This document shows, piece by piece, positions 49,006 to 58,837 of a stretch of DNA of 64,000 nucleotides. This DNA is from Polyodon spathula (Eukaryota > Chordata > Actinopteri > Acipenseriformes > Polyodontidae). Under the pieces are notes generated by a model. That model made no database searches. It worked only from the letters and a program-made list of their open reading frames with translations, and was not told the DNA's origin. The stretch is taken from positions 4,373,283 to 4,437,282 of the forward strand of contig NC_054565.1 of the NCBI RefSeq assembly GCF_017654505.1, in the 5' to 3' direction. Position 1 is the stretch's first letter. Each line of letters opens with the position of its first letter. The position numbers were made by a program, and so were the translations under genes.

Positions 49006-49424
49006 TGTGGCAGAGCAAAGCTCTGCCCTTTTTAAATTGGCAGGGATGGGGTTAATTTCCCCTACCTGCCTGGGTTTATTATGTTCAGATGGCTGGGGTT
49101 GATTAGTTGATTAGGTTAATTAACGATCAATCAGCACCCAGCCACCTGACATAAAAGGAGGCCTCTGCTTCTCATTTGAGAGGAGTGAGCTGAGGAAGCA
49201 GGTTGGTGTTTGTGGGTTTTTGTATTTGTGAAGGCATTGCCCACCCTGGAAACCTTAATTTTGCAAGTTTTGTTTTTGTATTGCTTTATTTGTGTTTAAG
49301 TCCCTTTATTTTGCCCTTGTGCACATTTTATTTTGTGTTTATTTATAATAAAAGCATATTTGTTTGAACTGCAGTCTGTCTCTGGGCCTCTATCCACTCT
49401 TTTCGACTCTTGCAGCCTGCCATA
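49006..49424 (+). mobile_element. Solo LTR, family B, with 5-bp target duplication
   Basis: Starts TGTGGCAGAGCAAAG and ends CCTGCCATA, where the expected terminal CA has probably mutated. The direct repeat GGCAG flanks it at 49001-49005 and 49425-49429. It has a TATA-like box CATAAAAGG near 49150 and a polyadenylation signal AATAAA at 49347-49352. It matches the gap-interrupted copy at 12942 and lacks that copy's heptamer array. No internal genes are adjacent. Confidence 0.83.
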
Positions 49425-49430
49425 GGCAGG

Positions 49431-50138
49431 TTAAACGAAAATGATAACCCCAGTGCAGGGTTGGCACCTGGCTCCAGAGTTTACAGACACTAAGCCAAGT
49501 CAGGTCTTTCAACTCACCTCTCGAACAGCAAATTAAATCATTTTATTGAGCATGTAACGTGAGTGCAGATTGTGTGAGCTGCCGCTAAAGGAATGGAATT
49601 GTTTTGCTAACTATTACTAAAAGCACACACCTGTCTGGGGGCGAAAATTACTACCTGTGAGGATCGTTTCCATCAATCAGACCTATACAGCTTGCCAATT
49701 TGCTGGATTTACCTGATTTAGGTGGGACTGTGTGAAGCACAAATAAGTATTACATTAATAGAAACTTAAGTTAAACGAAAATGATAACCCCAGTGCAGGG
49801 TTGGCACCTGGCTCCAGAGTTTACAGACACTAAGCCAAGTCAGGTCTTTCAACTCACCTCTCGAACAGCAAATTAAATCATTTTATTGAGCATGTAACGT
49901 GAGTGCAGATTGTGTGAGCTGCCGCTAAAGGAATGGAATTGTTTTGCTAACTATTACTAAAAGCACACACCTGTCTGGGGGCGAAAATTACTACCTGTGA
50001 GGATCGTTTCCATCAATCAGACCTATACAGCTTGCCAATTTGCTGGATTTACTGATTTAGGTGGGACTGTGTGTCACAGAAATAAGCACAATGCCTTGCA
50101 TTTGAGTCCATAAGTATTACATTAATAGAAACTTAAGG
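49431..50138. repeat. Near-identical tandem duplication, period 340 bp
   Basis: Copy 1 (49431-49770) and copy 2 (49771-50138) both begin TTAAACGAAAATGATAAC and both end GAAACTTAAG. They are almost letter-for-letter identical over about 300 bp. The differences I see are one C in TTTACCTGATT (copy 1) against TTTACTGATT (copy 2), and about 28 bp (AAGCACAATGCCTTGCATTT and neighbours) present only in copy 2. Confidence 0.95.
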
Positions 50139-50269
50139 TTAAACGTGCGGGTGAGTGCATAATTCTCTATAACGATGGAATTGTACTATTTTGATGCATT
50201 TTGTTTACCATATAACATTTCAAGCAGTATGATTTTAATACATGGTATGATGCTCTCTGGATAGAATCG

Positions 50270-50425
50270 CCACCGCAGTTAAACAATTGAGCACATTTAT
50301 TGAAGCCGCTCGCGCAATTCACACTCATGTTACATGTTCAATAAAATCAATTAATTTGCAATTAGAGAGGCGAGTTAAAAAAAACTGACCTGGTAAAGTG
50401 TCTGTAAATTCTGGCTCAATAGTAA
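50270..50425 (-). mobile_element. Inverted arm of the 49.5-kb element
   Basis: The reverse complement of this block (CAGAATTTACAGACACTTTA, CAATTAATTGATTTTATTG and so on) matches the start of the duplicated unit (CAGAGTTTACAGACACTAAG, AATTAAATCATTTTATTGAG) over about 140 bp with moderate divergence. Together they form a foldback-type element with long inverted arms, into which the tandem duplication falls. Confidence 0.65.
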
Positions 50426-52309
50426 AAACACTGCATCAGGGTGTGTTCTGTGAGTGTGGGGTTTAAATGTTGATGGGATTTGAAGTTTTCCGATTTGATT
50501 GTTTCGTGATCCAAACCAGGTCCCATGGGCAGCTCATACTCTGTGTATCACATAAATAAAGCCAGAGTACTTCAGATTCCCATCATCCTGAGGAAAAGCA
50601 GCAATGCATGCTTGTTTTGTATCACTATTTCCATCTCCTGTCCCCTAAAACAATCAAAAGCAAAAGTAAGAGTGAAGATGCATTTTCTATAGTAGAATGG
50701 AGTTGTTTGATTAAGCAGAATAGTCATTGGTTTGAAACCTCCTTTGTAGCTGTGTGTTTGTACAGCATTTCTGGAGAATTCCTTCTACTGAAGATCCAGC
50801 CAGTAATAATAATTAAGCCAAGAAGAAAACAGATATCTGAAAAGCTGTGATTTCCATACGACAGGTCCTTATCTGAGCTACCATTGCTCTTTCCTACCTT
50901 GACAAATTAAACTCAATTTATCTGCCTGTATTACATTTTAAATCACTTACTAAGAGTTTGGTAAATGTGGACATTAAATGACTCTTGGCTTCAATGTCCA
51001 GGTATACTGTATTAACACTTGTTAAGGTCTTGAACTCTGTTTACAGCCTCAAATCCATTTTCTTGGGTGAAGGATGTAACACAAATCAGAAACAATCTGT
51101 ACAGTACTGTCAAAAAATCATGGAAACACTAATACTTTGGTTCTTTCGTGTTTACCATCATACAAGTGAAACTTATTTTGATTTACACTTATTTTTGACT
51201 AACTTGAGACTCAATTGGATAAATAAAACAAGGTATTATATATAAATCCTCCACTAGAATTTCTAACTCCTCAGAGAGCATTCACTTTACATTGTCTCTA
51301 CCTGTCCCTTCGCGGATGGCCCCTCCATGTCTGAGAATCATAATAGAACAGCAGTTGTGACCTCAGGCAGATGACTTTTGTTAATGCATGAGTTGTTTTT
51401 TCTTAAACTGGTTCTAAACCACAAACCTCTGCTAAAGGTTGCGCCCTGTGCTTTTGGTGCCACAATGTGGGGCGCTTGCTGGCGCGCCTCCAGTAAAGAG
51501 GGACCAACTCTGTTCATTGGTGAAAGTAGATGTCCACTCTCTCTAGGTGGAGTTCCACACCTAGTGAGCAGTAATTTGCCAAGTATATTAATGCTTGAAA
51601 GAGTCTACAAGAGTCTACAAGAAATGCATAATGTTATCTTTGCTGTGTCCTGTGTTCCGCATCACAGTATTATATTTTTAAACATATTGCAGACTAACAG
51701 TAGGGCAGGCAGTGGTTATTGCAGGGCAAATAAAGTGGACCAGGAACAAAGCCTGTCTGGTAAGAACCTGAGAAAGGACTGCAGGGAGCTGATACAAGTT
51801 GGCAAGTAACAGGTTAATTTGAAATGGGTTAATTGGAAATGCCATGCTTTCAGTAGGAAAGGTGAGGAACTCAATTAATGATCAGGTTGGAGTATATAAA
51901 AAGTCTACTCGGATAGATTTGGAAAGCATTTTTTTGAAAGGAGTGGGTGACTCTGGTCATGTTGAGAAAATTTAATCTGAACATATTGTTAATGGTGTGG
52001 TAAAATTTGCAGTAAAGGTACTTAGGGAAAGCTTAGTGAAGATAAAACAAGTATAGTAAGGGAAATAGCTATATGGTGTTTAAGCCAAGCCCCATTCATC
52101 TTTGTTTTAATAGTGATTTTCACATTTATTGTTTTCTGTTCTTTCCATTTGTTAAAGAGAAAAAAATATTCCTTTGTTGTTGTAAACCAAAAGAAAAAAC
52201 AAAGAATCACCAAGTTGAGCTGGAACAATTCTGGTAGTGTCCAGTCTATATTCAATAAAACTGTGCCAAACCAGCATTTCAGCCCAAAACCTCTGATCTT
52301 CGGTGTCTT
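50426..52309. other. Non-coding sequence, no gene seen
   Basis: A TATA-like GTATATAAAAAG near 51893 follows an AATTAATGATCAGG segment with LTR-like style, but no ends were found. The 143-codon frame at 51378-51809 has no recognisable domain. Confidence 0.35.
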
Positions 52310-52492
52310 CCTGCTCTCCAGACCCTCTGCTCCTCCAGAGGCCAGTAGTTCTCGGACATCCATTCCAGAGCTCCTTAGTGTAAAAGAGGCAATTGACTTG
52401 GTTGTGGGATCGGAGGTCAACTAAACCTTAGCTGTGTGGGGAATTGCTGTGGTGAGGGAACATAATTGGACATCCTAAATTGGGGAGAAAAT
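52310..52492 (+). mobile_element. SINE, family S1, 5'-truncated
   Basis: Shares with the copy at 53897-54238 the words CATTCCAGAGCTCCT, GGCAATTGACTTGGTTGTGG, GAGCTGTGTGGGGA (here TAGCTGTGTGGGGA) and the tail GTGAGGGAACATAATTGG then GGGGAGAAAATC. Confidence 0.72.
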
Positions 52493-52497
52493 CAACA

Positions 52498-53896
52498 TTG
52501 TTGCAGGAGGGAGCATGAACTAAATTTACTTTCTCAGGCGAACGTTCCTGATTAAAAACAGTAATTCCCTAGTGTCTAATCGAAAAACATTGTTCCGATA
52601 TGGACAACGTGGGATACAGCAATGCTGTGTTTCTTATAAACACTGCAGGGGGTTCTGTAACACTAATGCGGTTATCAGACATTGTTTATATTAATTGTTA
52701 TTTGCTTTAATGTGCTGTTCCAGATTAATACAATAGAGCACATGGTGTTTCCTTAGCTACGTCAGTCTTGCACCCCACACTAGGACAGAACAATTCATTA
52801 TTGTTATGTATGCCTTTTCTGTAACACCTTGCCCTGGGTGATTTCAAAAGTATAGATGTTTCCCGCATCTCCTGTCAATGAGACAGGAACAGGAGCACTA
52901 TGCCCGAAAATATGCTAGTGATATTGTGTCTAAATGAGTACCATGGGGACCAGCACTTGCAGTTCCTTTCTAAAATGGGGATCTCCAATGACAGCAGGAA
53001 GGACTGAGACCAATTTTGCATAGTCCCTGTGCATTGCAAAGTCACTGGAGTGCTGTAGGAATTCAAGATGTTCAGTAGGGTGCTTCAAGAAGAGATGCTT
53101 TAATTACGCCACAGTTTTCTATTTCAATTTACATCCAGTTCATCCTATTCTAGACCTCCTACTCAAAGAGGGGTTATGATAGCATTTCAATATTGTATAG
53201 TACATTAAGGCATTATTTGAATGGCATTATTTGAACAACGGAGTTCAATTATTGAGAAACACGCCACATTAAGGCCATTATCACTATTATACAACCACTT
53301 TCTAAAGTCTTTTATTTATCTTTGCATGTTCTGGGAGCACCCATGGTTTAAATAGCATGTGTGGTACAGAGATTAATATTTCAATCCACCTGCTGGGGAA
53401 ATGAATACAAATGTTTGCATTTAATATTACTTTATTTTACTTGCAGACAGTATATGCACTCGAGTGGTAAACTAGAAACCAAATTTCAAACCCAGTGGTA
53501 ATCTGTTTTCCTGGATATAATAAAACTGTTAATGCTGAGAAATGAAACAATAGATTTAAATAATTCCACGAATCAAACTCAATACAATTGCAAAGGAGCA
53601 ATAAACCAGAAAAGATAACAGAAAGCCATGGCTTAATTCGTTAAATAAATACACCAGCAAATGATACAATAGATCAAAATAAACGATTGTGTTGTTTTCA
53701 CAGCAATAGGCTAGAGTTCACTTGCAAACCCAAACACATGCCATGCCCCTTACTGTTGGGAATTATAAAACCACAGATCAGTGTTGGCTTACTACACCAC
53801 CGGACAAATTTATGACCAAGTGACAATCCAAATAGAAACCTGTAAATCCTACTATGGGACAGTTAAAACATCAGCTCCCGAGAGAGTCCTCCTCAG
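52498..53896. other. Non-coding sequence, nothing recognised
   Basis: Unique-looking sequence between two SINE copies. No gene is supported. Confidence 0.4.
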
Positions 53897-54238
53897 GTGA
53901 AGGGTGTGCAAGGTGTCAAAGTCAGGTGAGTGCAGGTTTGCATCCTGGCTGTGCAAAGTCATTGATCTTCTCTGGGGATTGCATTGGCTCTGGCACTTCC
54001 ATGGGTTAGGGAGGCAAAACTGGCAGGGATTATTTCTCCTTGTTGCGCTAAAGTGGAACCAGGTGAGCTCAAGCAGAAAACTGCAGAGGTGACTTCCACT
54101 TCCACTCCAGAGCTCCTAGGTGCAAAAGTGGCAATTGACTTGGTTGTGGAATTGGAGGTTAAATAAATCTGAGCTGTGTGGGGAACTGCTGTGGTGAGGG
54201 AACATAATTGGGCATCCTAAACTGGGGAGAAAAATCAC
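53897..54238 (+). mobile_element. SINE, family S1, longest copy
   Basis: The head includes GGTTTGCATCCTGGCTGTGC, a diverged box B. The body includes CTCTGGGGATTGCATTGGCT and AACTGGCAGGGATTA. The 3' part has CCAGAGCTCCTAGGTGCAAA, and the tail is ATAATTGGGCATCCTAAACT then GGGGAGAAAA. The same order is found reversed at 39053-39440 and truncated at 52310-52492. Confidence 0.75.
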
Positions 54239-54931
54239 AGGTAAAGCAATTGGGCACAATTAATACTATACAAAACAACAGTTTCAATCAGTGATTATGT
54301 TGTTCAGCAGAAGTGCTATTTTGGGCAGATGCAGGATTTAACAGAGTTGCAAACAACTGCTTAGAAAATTGAAATCTAAGTTGTCTAATTATACCTAATC
54401 ACTTAGGGCTATGAATTTAGTTCGTAGTTGCAGCATGTTATTTGGTGGCATAGAAAGGTTTTTGGTATTATTGTGTTCCAGATGTTCCTAGTTAGTGGAT
54501 TAAATACTTGGGGATGATGAAACTAACACACGACTTGTGATTGAGCTGAGTGATTGTGCTGCACCAGTCAGTTAATTTCATGAAATATGAACTGCTGTCA
54601 GTGTTGGAGAGATGGAAGGACACAGGAAAAAGCTGCTCTCTTCTGTCCAAGCAGAAGGGAGATTTATACATTAACAAGCAATAGGCTGTTAATAAGAGCA
54701 CATCCTTAACTTTAAAACACTAGATCATAAGATCTTCAGTAATACAAAGAGACATTGAATGAAGTTTGACAGATGTTTGAATAAAAGACATTGTCTACCG
54801 TAACTTAGTTGTATTTAGTATCAACAATCAACTTTCTTGCGTCTCTTAGCACTGGTAACATCCCATATCTTGCTGATTTTTTATAATTTTGTACATGCTA
54901 ACATTTGAAATGCATAGAGAATGATGCATAA
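54239..54931. other. Non-coding sequence, nothing recognised
   Basis: Unique-looking sequence. No gene is supported. Confidence 0.4.
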
Positions 54932-55019
54932 GGTAGTGTGTGAGAGAATCAAATCCCTCTGGGTTTAGCCAAGCACCCCATCCAGAGGGTGGGCATTAAA
55001 TTCTCTTATCACACACTAC
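54932..55019. repeat. Hairpin element with about 30-bp arms
   Basis: The left arm GGTAGTGTGTGAGAGAAT...CCCTCTGG is answered by the right arm CCAGAGGG...ATTCTCTTATCACACACTAC, leaving a loop of about 18 bp. The arms differ by small insertions. It looks like a tiny foldback element or MITE. Confidence 0.75.
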
Positions 55020-55279
55020 CCCATGCAATATTTTTTGTACAATCTCTGGTGAGTATTTTTTTTCTTGCCAGAGTTCTAAAGTTCTGTGTAGCTTGTGAAG
55101 CGAGCCAATTAATACAGGAAATATCAACTTGATAAGCTCATTAAAGAATTGCTCACCTTTTATTTTAACACAATACACTACCTGGTAACTAAGTACTTTG
55201 ACTTTAACCATAGTGAGAAAAATATATACCAAGCATCAAAATAAACTTAAATTAGAAATTAGAAACACATTTATTAAAA

Positions 55280-55800
55280 AAAAAAGGTATGTAAATGATG
55301 GACATTGACAAAATGTTTTTGGTCTCTTTTTAATCACTCAATCATTCATCCCTGATCATGACACGCTTGAGTGACTATGACTGAAACATAGGCACTTAAT
55401 CACCTAATTAGTGAGACAGTTGATTGGACACTGGATATGGAGTGATTTCAGCTGTTGAATTGCAAGCTTGAATAAAAGCAATAAAGAAAATCACAGAAAG
55501 AAAAAAAAAACAATATGCCAAGTCTGTCAAGAGAGCAGCGCCTTTGTGCAATCGGCATGTTGGATGCTGGACTAGGGAAGCGTACTGTGGTTCGCCTTCT
55601 TGGGTGCTCACAGCCAGCAATTTCAAACCTGGCAAGACAGTATAAATATATATCAATGACAGGCCACAAACTGGGAGACCAAGAGACACAACACTTGCCC
55701 AAGATTGACAGATCATTTTGCAGCATCTTTGTGATGTCAACTGTTAAATGGACAAACAGCGCAAATATTGTAAATGTACTGCACTACAGAACACAGCCAC
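55280..55800 (+). mobile_element. Second Tc1-like transposon relic
   Basis: A leader with GATTGGACACTGGATATGG and AATAAAAGCAATAAAG precedes an N-terminal transposase remnant. The 3' two thirds of a Tc1 element, including the catalytic domain and the right terminal repeat, are not found. It differs in sequence from the Tc1 at 27271 and so belongs to another subfamily. Confidence 0.6.
55515..55745 (+). pseudogene. Tc1-like transposase N-terminus
   Basis: ATG at 55515 opens MPSLSREQRLCAIGMLDAG and continues with VVRLLGCSQPAISNLARQY, the first helix-turn-helix of the paired-like DNA-binding domain in Tc1 transposases. One frame over, the sequence then reads RPQTGRPRDTTLAQD and QIILQHLCDV, the linker and start of the second helix-turn-helix, so a small indel lies near 55665. 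After about 55745 no transposase similarity is left. The 146-codon open frame that runs on to 55955 is therefore coding-like only at its start. Confidence 0.68.
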
Positions 55801-55979
55801 TTGATGTCTTATTTTGCTTTGACTATCTTCGTAAAGTCTACATATCAAATAAATACAAATATAGAAGATGCGTTGCTCTGATACTTGATTATGTTCAACA
55901 CTGTTGTCTAATAGAAAGCCGGTCTCGTTCCTGCAGCTTTGCAGTGGTGTTTTAACATCAGAAGAGAATAAATCAAGCC

Positions 55980-56275
55980 CAGTGCTGTCAAACTCAATTT
56001 CAGCAAGAACCATACTGCAATTTCACATTCAATTTGATATCATATTGAAAACATTAAATGTGATAGAGCTAACATGCATTCCAATGAATTCCCGCTCTGA
56101 TGTAAGGTGAGGTTGTAGGTTTGCATGCCTCATTTGACCCATGGCTGCTTGTTTCCTGAGGGTTTATGATCTCTGATTGAGCATCCAAGAGGGGGACAAA
56201 AAAAGAAATGAAAAGGCAAATCAACTGACCCCTGGGGACTGATTTAGCCCTTGAGCCTTATGTGTGACACCCCTG
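55980..56275. mobile_element. hAT-type MITE
   Basis: The left end CAGTGCTGTCAAACTCAATT and the right end, read in reverse CAGGGGTGTCACACATAAGG, form an imperfect inverted repeat of the CAGNG type seen in hAT/Charlie-like elements. The flanking 8-mers ATCAAGCC and ATCTGGAC agree only partly, so the target duplication is decayed. It has no coding content. Confidence 0.58.
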
Positions 56276-57794
56276 ATCTGGACTATCACTTTAATAGTTT
56301 GAATAGCAGTGGTACAATGCTGAACTAATAGCTTGACTAACAAATACAAAGATTAATATGGAAACTTGTAATGAAAATGAATAAATGAAAATTTATATAG
56401 GAATAGCCAGCTGCCCAACACTCTATCATCACATAATTGCTTGAAGGCAAAATAATCTTTCTGCTTGATTGCAAATATGTCATGAATCACCTATGTGCAC
56501 AGAGCTGCTTTACAATTATATAAAGGATATAAAACAGTGTGTGCATTATAATGCTGTAAACCCATCGAGGGGATCTAATGGAGAAATATATGTATTCTCA
56601 TCCTTTCTATTTTTATAGGGAAAACAATGTTATACTATATACACATGCTATTTTACATAATACAGTTTAGTTAACCTTAATTTAAACTAAGTGGTAATAA
56701 GATGCTTGGTTTTCTATTAATGGCACATGTTAAGCAACATCTTAAGATTAAGGGTTAAAGCAGGGAGTCAAACAGTTTGTCCTTATTAAATCAATATGGA
56801 ATACCATCTATCCATTATTTTAAATGATTTGCTTTTGTCTTATGCAATATAGTACATTTTTCATTATTTTACAGTTCATTAAAATAAGACATATAAGTAG
56901 TCAGATAATGCAATGCAAAAATTAGTTTTGTGATGCTTTTGTTCAGCCAGCGGTGAACACTAGCTGTGACGCCATTGCCTGTTTCACACAAAAAAACGTT
57001 TCTGCGACAGCACGTTTGAAGTTATAATTTTGAGCATTTAAAAAACGCTGGTGTTTGGAGCTGTAGGCTTACTAAGCTGACAATACAATAAAGAGAAGGA
57101 AAGTTAAAGCTCGATTTACTAAAACAGACACAGAGCAAAGATGACATTTAGTGCCCCTACTTTACCTACCCCTTTGCATCCAAATATAAAGCACCAGGTT
57201 AGATCCATATATATTTTTTAAATGTGCATATGACTTGTCACACGAACACAGAGTAAGGCATCTATATTAACACAGTTTTTTTTCTGTTTGACCCAAATCA
57301 ATAATAACCATTCACTCCCACAATAGTTCGTTTTGATAAAAAAATAAGGGACAGTATCTGCAAATTGATCATCAGGCTCTAATTGTGTTTTTCAAAGAAG
57401 TAATTGTTATGAGTTTTAGAATTGTAAATCTTTAGTTATCAAAAGTAACTTCCAGAGGTATTTTTACTTTTGCAATGGTATTTTATCTGAAATTAGAAAG
57501 CTCACTTTGTCATAGCGTGCACCCTTTGGCATGAATAATCATATCTGCTTTGAAAGAAGCCATATCTAACTCTACATTTTCCATCAGCACCACTGTAGCA
57601 CTTAATCTCATTTCATTCCAATATCAAAAGCAATCTTTTGCACAAATCCAAAACTTCATACCAGGTTTTCTTAGTTATTGGGCTAAAGATAACAAATAGG
57701 GTTCACAGTCTTTAATTTTAACCAATGAACACCATATGAAACAACAAAACATTTTCTGTTTTGTGAAACAATATGCACATAACAACATAAAAAC
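56276..57794. other. Non-coding sequence, nothing recognised
   Basis: AT-rich unique-looking sequence. No gene or named repeat is supported. Confidence 0.4.
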
Positions 57795-57925
57795 ATTAAA
57801 AAATAATGAACGAAAAGAGGCCATTAGGCCCATCCAACCTCACCTGATTTAGTTGATTGATCTCATAACCTTCTCCACTTAATTTCTAACTGTGTCCTCT
57901 GGTCCTGGTGTCTGTATTTTTTGTA
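57795..57925 (-). mobile_element. CR1/L2-like LINE C-terminal fragment, minus strand
   Basis: The plus strand reads GAAAAGAGGCCATTAGGCCC, then CTCCACTTAATTTCTAACTG and CTCTGGTCCTGGTGTC, in the same order as the copy at 9183-9390. Confidence 0.52.
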
Positions 57926-58642
57926 TTCTATGAGGTATGAAGGGTGTTAAACAAGCCAGTTAATAAAACATGTACACCACCTATGGTTTATAAAGCTGAA
58001 AGTATTCCCTGCAGTTGTTTCCTCGGCTCTCTCCAAATACTTTAAAGTACTGTAGGTAGAGTTCCACCAGCAGAATACTACCTTATCCTACGTGATATGC
58101 CCATGACCTTAGGAAAGAGCTGAACACGTCTCTCTGTCTTAATACAGTGATGAATAAAAAAAAAACAGTTTAAAACAGACATATAGAAGATACTAAAGTA
58201 ATTCTCCTGCATCCAGGCTTTTAAGTTGGTTAGCACTGTATAACTTATCAGTGCTGTCTTTCTAATCAATACAATAGAACTTACTTAAATTACATCACTG
58301 GAAGCAAAAGTAGTGACTGTATCAAGAATTGCCAATAATATGAATCTGCAGTTACTGTCTGTGTTAAAATATTGAAACGCATATACAAATTATAATAAAC
58401 CAGATCAAGGGCTTGTTTCTATATTGCGAGACTGTAACAGCAAATACAATAGGTTTGCAATCAGTTATCATCTGTTTCTATAATCCAATCAGAATTGGTG
58501 ATTTTAGTATGACAGATAGAGCCAGCTAAATCTACCCCCATTCCACATGCCCTATATGAAAATGCATTACCCATGTATAGTAGGGTTAGAGATTTGCACA
58601 TAAGGAGGTGGCTTCCTATGTATAAATAATGATTGTATATAA
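57926..58642. other. Non-coding sequence, nothing recognised
   Basis: Unique-looking sequence. No gene is supported. Confidence 0.4.
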
Positions 58643-58837
58643 GGAGGCAGTGTTGTCCAGTGGTTAAAGTCCAGGGCTTGTAACTAGAAGGTTACAGGTT
58701 CAAATCCCACCTCTGCCACTGACTTACTCATTGGATCCCTGAGCTCCTTCTGCTCCATCCTGTAGATGAGATTTTAAATGATGAACAGTTCCTACCTCTG
58801 AAAAGCACTTTGTGATGGTGGTCCACTATGAAAGGCA
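58643..58837 (+). mobile_element. MIR/CORE-like SINE, plus-strand copy
   Basis: Head GTCCAGTGGTTAAAG (box A-like), then GGTTCAAATCCCACC (box B, from 58698), then CTCTGCCACTGACTTACTCA (core) and the tail AAAGCACTTTGTGATGG then GTCCACTATGAAAGGC. The tail is the exact counterpart of the reversed tail at 35800. It reads in the SINE's own direction and is the clearest view of the family. Confidence 0.85.

Noticed and set aside
51378..51809. 143-codon open frame
   Set aside because: No recognisable domain, no splice or promoter context, and length within chance expectation for the window.
52022..52424. Open frames of 103 and 132 codons on opposite strands
   Set aside because: They run into the S1 SINE copy, and neither resembles a protein.
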